Translations under genes and position numbers: made by a program | Notes under the pieces: generated by a model | Told to the model about the DNA's origin: nothing | Seen by the model: the letters and a program-made list of their open reading frames with translations, nothing else | Database searches by the model: none | Part shown: positions 1-7,361 of the stretch, piece after piece | How the letters are laid out: each line of letters opens with the position of its first letter | Position numbering within the stretch: the first letter of the stretch is position 1 | NCBI GenBank assembly: GCA_964423085.1 | Contig: CAYRDB010000013.1 | Coordinates: 1 to 17,012 of the forward strand | Length of the DNA: 17,012 bases | Reading direction: 5' to 3' | Origin: JAUWZS01 sp964423085 | GTDB lineage: Archaea > Aenigmatarchaeota > Aenigmatarchaeia > CG10238-14 > SCSR01

Positions 1-1089
1 TGGGACAGCGAGGAGCTGAGGGCTGTTATGGGAATCATAGACGGGTACCACATAATGTCCCACTACCTGTACTACACGTACGACGACATCTGGAAGACCA
101 TGGAGAAGATGTACAAGAGCGTCATTGACAAATACAAGACAGTCTATTTCGCCAGGGAGGACAAAAGCTTCAGCTATTCGCCTGGAAAGTCGAATGGGAG
201 TGTGGACTACTGGCTGGACGCCGCATGGGAGCAGGCGGAGAGGGAGAACGATCGCGAGTTCAAGGAGTTCTACTACTCGGTGTGCGCGGCAAAGTACATA
301 GAAGGCCACATCAAGAAAACACTTGAATGGATGAAGAGCGAGGCTCCGGACGGAATGCTCGGCGATATAAAGTCGGAAGTGGGAGAAGGCGAAGAATATG
401 AGAAGCTGAAGAAGATAGCCAGTGAGTTGAAGATCACGCTCGAGATACCTGACGCCAGGTCGCCTGAATATGCCGGCCTTTATCTGATATGCAGGCCTAA
501 GCAGATTTACGCGGCTGTCAAGTCGATAAGCGAGAAGCTGAAGACGGACAAGCTGTACATGCTCATAGACTTTGAGCACATAGCGACCCAGGGGTTCGAC
601 GCTTATACAGAAATAAAGGAGTTTGTGAAGCTGGCTCCTGACGCGGGCAAGTACATATTGTCATTGCACGTGACCAAGCCAACTCCGTTGCACCACCACA
701 TACAGGTCGACATAGGCGATGTGGAAATATACAAGCTTTTATGGGAGCTCGTGGGAGTCGGTTTGGGCAAGCATCATATGACTTATTTCATATACGAACG
801 TGGAGGGGAGCAGGATCCTTTCAAGCAGAGCGTTGTCGCATTGCGCCTGATGGTCGACCAGCTGAACCAGGGAACGAGCCCGGAGCAGCTGATAAACAAG
901 CCCGAGTTCTTCGGGGTTTCCGGGCCGAACGTAGCATCAGAGGACAGGCAGAGGGTCATAATCAAGGACCATGCAGTGGATCCGATAGACGGTTTGATGG
1001 TCGTTCCAGAAGAATCGCATACATACCTGGGAAAGTCTGCTATATCAAAGGTCGGCAAGGAGAAATGGAAGAAGGAGGAGCTGTTGTAG
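1..1089 (+). CDS. Probable xylose-isomerase-like TIM-barrel protein, 5' partial
   Basis: The frame is open to the first base of the window, so the true start probably lies upstream; the first in-window ATG is at 28, and residue numbers below count from it. The C-terminal half resembles sugar isomerase/epimerase and AP-endonuclease-type TIM barrels: a strand ending in LIDFEHI (about residues 184-190), a strand with LSLHVTKP followed by HHHIQVDIGD (about 211-230), and a last strand ending YFIYERGG (about 252-259). Acidic and histidine residues at strand ends are the usual metal or substrate ligands in that superfamily. The N-terminal part is helical and charged and not informative. The substrate cannot be inferred. 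The gene ends 85 nt before the nucleotidyltransferase pair, which has its own TATA box, so it is probably a separate unit. The fold assignment rests on motif spacing only. Confidence 0.55.
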   Translation, partial: WDSEELRAVMGIIDGYHIMSHYLYYTYDDIWKTMEKMYKSVIDKYKTVYFAREDKSFSYSPGKSNGSVDYWLDAAWEQAERENDREFKEFYYSVCAAKYIEGHIKKTLEWMKSEAPDGMLGDIKSEVGEGEEYEKLKKIASELKITLEIPDARSPEYAGLYLICRPKQIYAAVKSISEKLKTDKLYMLIDFEHIATQGFDAYTEIKEFVKLAPDAGKYILSLHVTKPTPLHHHIQVDIGDVEIYKLLWELVGVGLGKHHMTYFIYERGGEQDPFKQSVVALRLMVDQLNQGTSPEQLINKPEFFGVSGPNVASEDRQRVIIKDHAVDPIDGLMVVPEESHTYLGKSAISKVGKEKWKKEELL

Positions 1090-1101
1090 TAACTACTAAA
1101 A

Positions 1102-1127
1102 AGTGATGTAAATATTTATATATCACT
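1102..1127 (+). promoter_or_regulatory. TATA box inside an AGTGAT...ATCACT inverted repeat
   Basis: TTTATATA at 1115-1122 is a good archaeal TATA box; transcription would start near 1145, giving a leader of about 30 nt before the ATG at 1174. The box lies between AGTGAT (1102-1107) and its exact reverse complement ATCACT (1122-1127), so a dimeric repressor bound there would compete with TBP. Related CACT/AGTG arms recur at other promoters in the window. Confidence 0.5.
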
Positions 1128-1173
1128 CCAATAAACCATAATATAGTTCGTAAAGGCTTCGGATGTTGATGTA

Positions 1174-2010
1174 ATGGAAAACTTGGAAAAGCAGCTGGAC
1201 GCCCCAAAACAGTCTGTCGGCGATAAGGACATGAAAAAAGTCCCAGACGACATATTCGGAAAGGTTGTAAAGTTCACAAATGTTTCGCGAATGCAGTACG
1301 GCAACATCATAAAATCCGTTCTTATTTTCGGCTCGGCTGCAAAAGGCAAGATGGTAAAGGGATCAGATGCGGATATCTGGGTCGTGCTGGACGACACAGC
1401 GACAAAGGGAACGACAGATTTGAACAATGTGACCGCCCATCTGCAAATGCTTGCGCACGAGATGAAGGACCTGCACATACAAACAACAACTTTGACGGAA
1501 TTCTGGCAGTGGATGAAAATGGGAAGCCCGGAGCTGGTTAATTTTCTGAGGTACAGCCTTCTTATCTACGATACTGGATTCATAAAGCCTGTCAAGCAGA
1601 TGCTTGAGATGGGCCTAATACCGCCGAGCGAGGAGACCATAAAGCTGAAAGCCCAGACTTCCAAGGCGAGACTGAAAAAGATAACCATGGATTTGAAATC
1701 TATGGTTTTCGAGCTTAGATACACTGCTCTGGACATATGCCAGGCAGTTGTCATGAACATGTACAAGGAGCAGCCGGACGCCAAGGACATGCCCAAATTC
1801 TTGAACAGGCTTGTCAAGGAGAAAAAGCTTGAGCAGGTCTATGTCAAAAAATTCGAGCAGCTTAACAAGCTGTGGAAAGATATAGACCATAACGCTGTTA
1901 AGAACGTGGACGGAAAGTACGTGGAAAAGGCAATTGTGCTCGCGAATGAGATATTCAAAAGAATGAACAGGATTCTGCCGAAAGACTTGAGGTCCGACAT
2001 TGGTGATTGA
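1174..2010 (+). CDS. MNT-type nucleotidyltransferase fused to HEPN-like domain (paralogue 1)
   Basis: 278 aa. Residues about 48-74 carry the pol-beta-type nucleotidyltransferase signature: G53-S54, then SDAD at 64-67 followed by a hydrophobic strand and DD. This motif binds the metal-NTP in minimal nucleotidyltransferases. The third carboxylate usually expected on a later strand is not obvious; that position reads HIQTTTLTEFW. Residues about 155-270 are helical and align with the HEPN-like half of the next gene. The HEPN catalytic Arg is replaced: where the neighbour has R-x4-H, this protein has W234 and H239, so it probably lacks RNase activity. Two-gene MNT/HEPN pairs are known toxin-antitoxin systems in which the MNT modifies the HEPN toxin; here both halves are in one chain. 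The ATG at 1174 is preferred because an upstream ATG is closed at once by a stop. The gene overlaps the start region of the next one, implying co-transcription. Confidence 0.75.
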   Translation: MENLEKQLDAPKQSVGDKDMKKVPDDIFGKVVKFTNVSRMQYGNIIKSVLIFGSAAKGKMVKGSDADIWVVLDDTATKGTTDLNNVTAHLQMLAHEMKDLHIQTTTLTEFWQWMKMGSPELVNFLRYSLLIYDTGFIKPVKQMLEMGLIPPSEETIKLKAQTSKARLKKITMDLKSMVFELRYTALDICQAVVMNMYKEQPDAKDMPKFLNRLVKEKKLEQVYVKKFEQLNKLWKDIDHNAVKNVDGKYVEKAIVLANEIFKRMNRILPKDLRSDIGD

Positions 2011-2011
2011 A

Positions 2012-3163
2012 ATGGAAAAGAAAAAAGAGAAGAAGAAAAAATCGCTTGCCACAAAGGAGGAAAGGATGGCGGAAGTGAAGAAATTCACAAAGGAAGTTCT
2101 GAAGAAATACGGCGAGATGATAAAGTGCGTTGTTATGATGGGCTCTGTCGCAAGGGATGAGTTCAAGCCTAAAAGCGACATCGACGTTTTCATGGTCGTG
2201 GACGACACTGTAAAGGAGATGACATCCGAAGACCACGACAGGATAGACTCTGAGATAGAGAAGATAGCGAGCAAGTTCTCAGACGTCCTTTCAGTCCAGC
2301 CGAGCTACACTCTTACAGAGTTCTGGGACTATGCCCGCGTGTGCCATCCTATAATATACAACTTCATCAAGGAGGGCATAGCTGTGTACGACTCCGGGTT
2401 CTTCGCTCCGATAAAGAGGCTGCTTAATATGGGAAGAATACCTTCGACCAGGGAAGCCATTGAAAACTACATGGAAGGTGCTCCTAAGAAGCTGATGAGG
2501 GCCAAGACTGTAAAGCTGCTCATGCTTGCAGAGGATTGCTATTATGCGATGCTGAACACCACGCAGGCTGTTCTGATGTTCATGGGGCTCGCCCCGCCCG
2601 TGCCTAACAAGGCTTATGACGACGTGAAAAAATTCCTTGTCGAGCCGGGCATACTCGAGCAGCAGTATGCCGACTGGCTGAAGGAGATAATAGAGGTAAG
2701 AAAGAAGATAGAGCACAAGGAGATGATGGACGCAGACGGAGCCATGGTGGACGAGTGGATAAAGAAGTCTGAAAAATACGTCGAGACAATGTTTGGCCTG
2801 CTGAACGCTCTCGAGCTTAGGAAGAAGGAGAACATACTCGAGAGGACGCACGACGTTATGCACAAGGCCGCAATCACAGCGCTGAAGAGCCTGAAAAAGA
2901 TGCCCGAGGACGAGTCGAAAATAAAGAAGACTTTCAAGAAGGAATTCATAGATACGAAGCTTATAGAGCCTTACTATTCTGAAATCTGGGAAAGGATAGA
3001 TGGTATGAAAGGCAAGCTCGAGGAAGACAAGAAGAACATACGCGAGCTGCCAGACAAGGAAGTATACCAGATGCGCGAGTTCGTTCGCAAGATGATAAGG
3101 GACCTTGCCAAAGTATTGAAGGACAAAGGGATAAAGGACGTAGATGAAACCGAAGAAGAATAA
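2012..3163 (+). CDS. MNT-type nucleotidyltransferase fused to HEPN-like domain (paralogue 2)
   Basis: 383 aa from ATG 2012; TTG 2000 and GTG 2003 are in-frame alternatives that would overlap the upstream stop codon. I favour 2012 because GGTGAT at 2002-2007 is a near-perfect Shine-Dalgarno at 4-nt spacing. The N-terminus is lysine-rich. The nucleotidyltransferase motif is G44-S45 ... SDID at 55-58 then VVDD. Like paralogue 1, it has TLTEFW about 45 residues later instead of a clear third acidic residue. The helical second half contains R230-x4-H235 (RKKIEH), the HEPN ribonuclease motif, so unlike its partner this copy could be catalytic. A charged helical extension of about 110 residues follows and is absent from paralogue 1. 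The tandem arrangement suggests duplication with one HEPN site lost, and possibly a heteromeric pair. The target molecule is unknown. Confidence 0.75.
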   Translation: MEKKKEKKKKSLATKEERMAEVKKFTKEVLKKYGEMIKCVVMMGSVARDEFKPKSDIDVFMVVDDTVKEMTSEDHDRIDSEIEKIASKFSDVLSVQPSYTLTEFWDYARVCHPIIYNFIKEGIAVYDSGFFAPIKRLLNMGRIPSTREAIENYMEGAPKKLMRAKTVKLLMLAEDCYYAMLNTTQAVLMFMGLAPPVPNKAYDDVKKFLVEPGILEQQYADWLKEIIEVRKKIEHKEMMDADGAMVDEWIKKSEKYVETMFGLLNALELRKKENILERTHDVMHKAAITALKSLKKMPEDESKIKKTFKKEFIDTKLIEPYYSEIWERIDGMKGKLEEDKKNIRELPDKEVYQMREFVRKMIRDLAKVLKDKGIKDVDETEEE

Positions 3164-3222
3164 ATCAGTCTTATAATTTTCTGACAATCTATTACAGAAA
3201 TAAAATTTACTTGAAAATTAAT

Positions 3223-4224
3223 CTAGTCTTCCTTTGCTTTCTTCTCGACTTCATCCTCTATGCCGAGCTTCTCTATCAGTTCCTTGTAGCGGTTCCTTAT
3301 AGTCACTTCTGTAACGCCGACAATGTCAGCAACTTCTCTTTGAGTCCTCTTCTCTCCGCTCAGAACGCACGCTACATATATTGCGGCAGCCGCAACCCCT
3401 GTCGGCCCCTTTCCTGAAGTTATGTCGAAAATCTTTGCCTTTTTCAAAATGTCTATTGACTTTGCCTGGACCTTGTCGCTGAGGCTTAGCATGCTGCAGA
3501 ACCTGGGGACGTAGTTGGTCGGGTTTGCAGGAAGTATCCTTATTCCAAGCTCCCTCGATATGTACCTGTAAGTTCTTCCAATCTCCCTCTTCTCAACTCC
3601 GCTCGCTTCTGATATTTCCTCGAGCGTTCTCGGAGAGTCGAACTCCCTGCTGACTGCGTAAGTTATAGCAGCTACCACAGACTCTATGCTTCTTCCCCTG
3701 ACCAGACCCTTGTTGACAGCCTGTTCATAATATCTGGCTATCCTCTCATGTATCGGCCTAGGAAGATTCAAGAATGAAATCACTCTTTGCAATTCAGAAA
3801 GAGCGAATGACAAATTCCTATCCTTTGACTTTATGAGCCTCTTGTGCCACTTTGTAAGCCTGTAGTACTGAGCCCTCTTCTTAGCAGGAACCTTGTACAG
3901 TTCTCCCAAACCCTTGCCTATCTCAGTGGTCAGCCCCTTGTCGTGCTTTGTGAATGTCAGCGGCGCACCTCCTCTTGCACGCCTGCTCATCTGCTCGCTG
4001 TCGAACGCCCTCCACTCCTGCCCAGTGTCGACAATGTCCTCCTTCATGATGTAGCCGCACTTTTCGCAGTACTTTTCTCCCCTGGAGTGATCCTCTATAA
4101 ATTTCAATCCGCCGCAGTCAGGGCAGACATTTCCCTTTCTGGATGGCGATTGAGGAGTTGTCATGCTTTTTCTTTTGGTAATCCTAGCACTTGAAGCTTT
4201 CTTTTTGGTTTTTTTTGCTGGCAT
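3223..4224 (-). CDS. tfb: Transcription initiation factor B (TFB, TFIIB homologue)
   Basis: 333 aa, the archaeal counterpart of TFIIB. It bridges TBP on the TATA box and RNA polymerase and sets the start site. The N-terminal zinc ribbon has C34-x2-C37 and C53-x2-C56, followed by the B-finger region (TGQEWRAFDSEQ, about 67-78). Two cyclin-like repeats occupy about 125-215 and 225-320. The second ends in the BRE-contacting helix-turn-helix with REVADIVGVTEVTIRNRY. An unusual extra about 30 Lys/Ser-rich residues precede the ribbon. The ATG is preceded by GGAGTGAT at good spacing, which decides the start. The gene is convergent with the nucleotidyltransferase pair and divergent from the histone operon. 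A CACT-AAAA-AGTG palindrome lies about 25-35 nt upstream of the start codon, near the expected transcription start, and may control expression. Confidence 0.97.
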   Translation of the reverse strand: MPAKKTKKKASSARITKRKSMTTPQSPSRKGNVCPDCGGLKFIEDHSRGEKYCEKCGYIMKEDIVDTGQEWRAFDSEQMSRRARGGAPLTFTKHDKGLTTEIGKGLGELYKVPAKKRAQYYRLTKWHKRLIKSKDRNLSFALSELQRVISFLNLPRPIHERIARYYEQAVNKGLVRGRSIESVVAAITYAVSREFDSPRTLEEISEASGVEKREIGRTYRYISRELGIRILPANPTNYVPRFCSMLSLSDKVQAKSIDILKKAKIFDITSGKGPTGVAAAAIYVACVLSGEKRTQREVADIVGVTEVTIRNRYKELIEKLGIEDEVEKKAKED

Positions 4225-4451
4225 TTTGAATCACTCCGGGTTTCATCACTAAAAAGTGGAACCTGTATTCAAACTTATTAAAACTATACAACGAAAAGTA
4301 CTTAAATCTTTCCATGGCACTGTTTTTCAGTGGAAAAATACAGACTATAAGAGCATATTATCACTAAAATATGGTATAGTGCGCGTTTGCGTAAGGAATA
4401 AAATCATGCGCGCACAATTATGGATAACGTAAGGTCGCTTGAGGTGAGTGT
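4225..4451. promoter_or_regulatory. Divergent tfb/histone promoter region with four inverted repeats
   Basis: This 227-nt gap holds both promoters. For tfb (minus), the AT-rich AGTTTTAATAAG block around 4270-4283 is a plausible TATA element. For the histone (plus), candidates are CTATAAGA near 4344 and AAAATATGG near 4366. Inverted repeats are CACT-4-AGTG (4247-4258), CACTG-5-CAGTG (4318-4332), CACT-12-AGTG (4362-4381) and GTGCGCG-23-CGCGCAC (4379-4385 with 4409-4415). The last may instead form a hairpin in the histone leader. GAGGTGA at 4441-4447 is the histone Shine-Dalgarno. Confidence 0.5.
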
Positions 4452-4667
4452 TTGGTCAAAGATTTCCCGCTCACGCCTTTGGAGCGTGTGATGAGAAAAG
4501 CTGGAGCGGATAGGGTTTCGGACTCTGCAATAAAAGAGACCAGGCAGATCATGCTCGAGATTGCCGAGAAGATATCAGCAGACGCGATAGCTGCTTCAAA
4601 GCATGCTAAGAGGGTGACTGTCAAGCGAGAGGATGTTATAATGGCGACAAGGTCCGACAGGATGTGA
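4452..4667 (+). CDS. Archaeal histone
   Basis: 71 aa, a single histone fold (helix-strand-helix-strand-helix) that dimerises and wraps DNA. The opening FPLTPLERVMRKAGADRVS, the middle helix about 25-50 with many small residues, and KRVTVKREDVIMA near the C-terminus match HMf-type archaeal histones. There is no N- or C-terminal tail. The start is TTG at 4452: the frame is closed by a stop at 4440-4442, no ATG exists upstream, and GAGGTGA lies 4 nt before it. The next gene, aIF5A, starts 4 nt after the stop, so the two are very likely one transcript, linking chromatin protein and translation factor dosage. The rare start codon with a very strong ribosome-binding site may set the translation level. 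Confidence 0.95.
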   Translation: MVKDFPLTPLERVMRKAGADRVSDSAIKETRQIMLEIAEKISADAIAASKHAKRVTVKREDVIMATRSDRM

Positions 4668-4671
4668 AATT

Positions 4672-5058
4672 ATGAAAACAACAGCAGCGATACACAAACT
4701 AAAGCCTGGAGGGTTCATACTGATAGACGATATACCATGTAAGGTAGACAAAGTCCAAGCCAGTTCTAGCGGAAAACACGGACATTCCAAAATACGGGTG
4801 GACGCGAAAGGTATACTTGACGGAAAAAGCAGGAGCATCGTAAAGCCTTCAGGAGAGACTGTGAGCGTTCCTATAATGAACAAGCACCTTGCGCAGGTGC
4901 TTTCCATAGCGGGAGACAATGTGCAGCTGATGGATATGGAGAGCTATGAAGTTTTTGAGATGCCAGTGCCAGACGAACTAAAAGGTAAGCTAGAGTCTGG
5001 CCAGGAAATACCTTATTACGAAATAGTCGGCATAAAGACATTGAAACAGCTAAAGTAA
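4672..5058 (+). CDS. eif5A: Translation factor aIF5A (hypusine-containing)
   Basis: 128 aa, the usual archaeal length. IF5A binds the ribosomal E site and relieves stalling at proline-rich and other difficult sequences. The N-terminal SH3-like domain carries the modification loop SSSGKHGHSK; K35 is the lysine expected to become deoxyhypusine/hypusine. The C-terminal OB fold runs from about residue 70 (VSVPIMNKHLAQVLSI) to the end (YEIVGIKTLKQL). GGATGTGA, overlapping the end of the histone gene, serves as ribosome-binding site 4 nt before the ATG. No deoxyhypusine synthase gene is in this window. Confidence 0.96.
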   Translation: MKTTAAIHKLKPGGFILIDDIPCKVDKVQASSSGKHGHSKIRVDAKGILDGKSRSIVKPSGETVSVPIMNKHLAQVLSIAGDNVQLMDMESYEVFEMPVPDELKGKLESGQEIPYYEIVGIKTLKQLK

Positions 5059-5065
5059 ACATCTG

Positions 5066-5073
5066 TTTTTAAG
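5066..5073 (+). promoter_or_regulatory. TATA box for leaderless membrane-protein mRNA
   Basis: TTTTTAAG is centred about 28 nt before the ATG at 5098. With normal archaeal spacing, transcription starts at or next to the start codon, and no Shine-Dalgarno is present, so the mRNA is probably leaderless. Confidence 0.45.
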
Positions 5074-5097
5074 TCGATTAAAACATAAACTAATCCT

Positions 5098-5493
5098 ATG
5101 TGCATGAACAACAAGATGATAGCTTTCGTGGTCTTGTTAGGCATACTAGTTACACTAGCCACGGGACTTCTCGGAAATTCCTACATTGTAGGTGCTTTCC
5201 CCGAAGTTAGCATAGTATCAAGCCCTGTTTTGGGCGTTGCATACTCGGGAATGCCTCTGCCATGGATGATGCAGGTGATATACCCGAACGCGCCGCTAGA
5301 AATAATATACTCAAATCTGATAGTGGATTTGATATTCTGGATAGCGGTGGTCTTCGTGGTAAAGCTGTTCTACGTCACTGTGGTTAAGGAGAAGCCCAAA
5401 GCCGCAAAATCAAAGTCGAGGGCATCCAAATCCAGGACTTCCAAAGCTAAGCCTGCTAGAAAATCAAGACCAGCTAAAAGAAGGCGACGATAA
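5098..5493 (+). CDS. Small two-TM membrane protein with basic C-terminal tail
   Basis: 131 aa, not recognised as a named family. Hydrophobic segments at about 7-25 and 70-94 are separated by an about 45-residue loop rich in Pro, Ser and aromatic residues. The last about 35 residues are almost all Lys, Arg, Ser, Ala and Pro, ending in KRRRR. If both ends face the cytoplasm, which the positive-inside rule favours, the tail could bind nucleic acid or acidic partners next to the membrane. A second in-frame ATG at 5104 is an alternative start. The gene follows aIF5A by 39 nt but seems to have its own promoter, and is followed by a T-rich stretch that may terminate transcription. Confidence 0.7.
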   Translation: MCMNNKMIAFVVLLGILVTLATGLLGNSYIVGAFPEVSIVSSPVLGVAYSGMPLPWMMQVIYPNAPLEIIYSNLIVDLIFWIAVVFVVKLFYVTVVKEKPKAAKSKSRASKSRTSKAKPARKSRPAKRRRR

Positions 5494-5548
5494 GACGTAA
5501 TTGAAATTTCTTTATTTTTAATTATTTCTTCTTAGTTCTACAATAAGA

Positions 5549-5554
5549 TTTAAA
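5549..5554 (+). promoter_or_regulatory. TATA box for leaderless topoisomerase mRNA
   Basis: The TTTAAA core within AGATTTAAAAAG is centred about 25 nt before the ATG at 5576, and no Shine-Dalgarno precedes that ATG. This is the pattern of an archaeal leaderless transcript. T-rich sequence at 5508-5530 upstream probably ends the previous transcript. Confidence 0.45.
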
Positions 5555-5575
5555 AAGAACGGCATATACAAATGA

Positions 5576-7336
5576 ATGAAACGTGATTGTATGAAAAGCC
5601 TTTCGCATAGCGGTGTGGTCGTATCTGAGTACGAACCAAATGGGTTCAAAATAAAACTAAAAGGCAAAGAGATAGCTCTAACTCCCGACCAGGAAGAGAT
5701 GGCGATAGCCTGGGTTAAGAAGCTGGGCACCGAGTATGTGGAAGATCCTGTGTTCGCAAAAAACTTTTTCGAGGACTTCTGCAAGGCCCTTGGCGCAGGT
5801 TCTGCGAAGATGGAGGATTTCGATTTTTCCGAGATAGAAGAATTCGTGCAAAGGGAGCGCGAGCTTAAAGCCAACGTGAGCAAGGAGGAGAAGAAAGAGC
5901 TTGCTGCGAAGAGAAAGCAGGAGCGCGAGGAGAACAAGAAAAAGTACGGTTATGTGCTTGTTGACGGAGAACCTGTGGAAATATCCAACTACGTGGTAGA
6001 GCCGAGCTCGATATTCATGGGAAGGGGAAAACATCCGCTTAGAGGAAGGTGGAAGCAGGGTGCTAAAAAATCAGACATAACTCTAAATCTTTCTAAAGAT
6101 TCAAAGGTTCCCGAAGGCGATTGGAAGGAAGTTATATGGAATCCGGACTACATGTGGGTCGCCAGATGGGACGACAAGCTGACTGGTAAGAAAAAGTATG
6201 TCTGGTTGTCCGAGAACTCTCACATAAGGCAGAGAAAGGAGATAGAAAAGTTCGAGAAGGCTTCAACGCTAGATGAAGTATACCCGGAGATAAGGAAGCA
6301 TATAGAAAGGAGCATGGCTTCTGACGACATAAAAAGGAGAAAGGTCGCGACTGTTGCATATCTCATAGACACCCTTAACATAAGGGTCGGCGACGAGAAG
6401 GACGAGGACGAAGCTGACACTGTGGGTGCATCAACTCTCGCCAAGAAAAACATAATTTTGAAAGGTGGCGACTTGGTAGAGTTCGACTTCCTTGGAAAGG
6501 ATTCGGTTCGTCTAAAGAAAGAGGTAAAGTTTCCAGAGCAGGTTGTTAAGAACTTGTCGGAGTTTCTGTCTATTGCCAAGTCCCCCGATTCGAGGGTTTT
6601 CGACGGCATAAGATCGGAGACTGTCAGTGATTTCCTAGACGAGGTCGCGCCCGGAATGAGCGCCAAGGTTTTCAGAACATACCATGCGACCAAGGCCGTT
6701 GAAAAGTATTTTAAGGAGAATAATTTGAAGGAAAGCGACGCCGAATCACGAAAAAAACATGCTGCTAAAATCGCTAATCTCCAGGCTGCTATAGTTTGCA
6801 ACCACAAGCGAACCATACCTAAAAACTGGCAGGACTCTCTCGAGAAGAGGAAGATGAAGCTAATTGAAAGGAAGGAGAAATGCAAGCTCTCGCTCGAGAA
6901 GATGAATGACAAGCTGAAGAAATCTCAGAAGGCGTACGAGGAGAAGCTTTCATCCCACCAGAAAAAACTCGCCGAAATGGAAAGCGAGCTTGAGTCTATT
7001 AAAAAGTCTGGAGCCTCAGGAAAGGCGTCGTCCAAGGAGAGGGCTGTCAAGTCGCAGAGAGAGAAAATAAAAAAGCTGAATTCAAAGTTCTCGGCTCAGA
7101 AGAAGAAACTGGAAAAAATGATAGAAAAGAAAAAAATAAAGGACAGGGAGTATCTGGAGTCAATGAAGCTGCAGATAGAGGAGCAGGAGATGACCAAGGA
7201 CTACAATCTCGGAACCTCGCTAAAAAGCTACATAGATCCCAGGGTTTACAAGGAATGGTGCTCGAAGGTTGGTTTTGATTGGAAAAAGTATTATTCCAAG
7301 ACTTTGCAGCGAAAATTCTCGTGGGTAGAGAAATAA
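5576..7336 (+). CDS. DNA topoisomerase IB, eukaryotic type
   Basis: 586 aa. It relaxes positive and negative supercoils through a transient 3'-phosphotyrosyl bond. The eukaryotic core begins near MGRGKHPLRGRWK (148-160). All five catalytic positions can be matched to human TOP1: R270 (in LNIRVGDEKDEDEADTVG), K307 (FLGKDS), R367 (KVFRTYHAT), H410 (CNHKR) and the nucleophile Y552 (LKSYIDPRV). A Lys/Glu-rich coiled-coil linker spans about 418-540, longer than the human linker. The C-terminus YYSKTLQRKFSWVEK also matches the eukaryotic pattern. The N-terminal about 140 residues are lineage-specific, with a charged helix at about 90-125. ATG 5580-region alternatives do not extend the frame; MKSLSH, six residues in, is a second possible start. 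Known archaeal homologues are mainly in Thaumarchaeota and relatives, so its presence here is informative about lineage or transfer. Confidence 0.95.
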   Translation: MKRDCMKSLSHSGVVVSEYEPNGFKIKLKGKEIALTPDQEEMAIAWVKKLGTEYVEDPVFAKNFFEDFCKALGAGSAKMEDFDFSEIEEFVQRERELKANVSKEEKKELAAKRKQEREENKKKYGYVLVDGEPVEISNYVVEPSSIFMGRGKHPLRGRWKQGAKKSDITLNLSKDSKVPEGDWKEVIWNPDYMWVARWDDKLTGKKKYVWLSENSHIRQRKEIEKFEKASTLDEVYPEIRKHIERSMASDDIKRRKVATVAYLIDTLNIRVGDEKDEDEADTVGASTLAKKNIILKGGDLVEFDFLGKDSVRLKKEVKFPEQVVKNLSEFLSIAKSPDSRVFDGIRSETVSDFLDEVAPGMSAKVFRTYHATKAVEKYFKENNLKESDAESRKKHAAKIANLQAAIVCNHKRTIPKNWQDSLEKRKMKLIERKEKCKLSLEKMNDKLKKSQKAYEEKLSSHQKKLAEMESELESIKKSGASGKASSKERAVKSQREKIKKLNSKFSAQKKKLEKMIEKKKIKDREYLESMKLQIEEQEMTKDYNLGTSLKSYIDPRVYKEWCSKVGFDWKKYYSKTLQRKFSWVEK

Positions 7337-7361
7337 AAACATTGAAAACTAGTATAATATC

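Noticed and set aside
741..1106. 121-codon plus-strand frame overlapping the TIM-barrel gene
   Set aside because: Arg/Gly-rich translation typical of a shifted frame; the overlapping frame has fold motifs.
2291..3187. 298-codon minus-strand frame opposite the second nucleotidyltransferase gene
   Set aside because: It mirrors a well-supported plus-strand gene with clear motifs; its product is Leu/His-rich with no recognisable domain.
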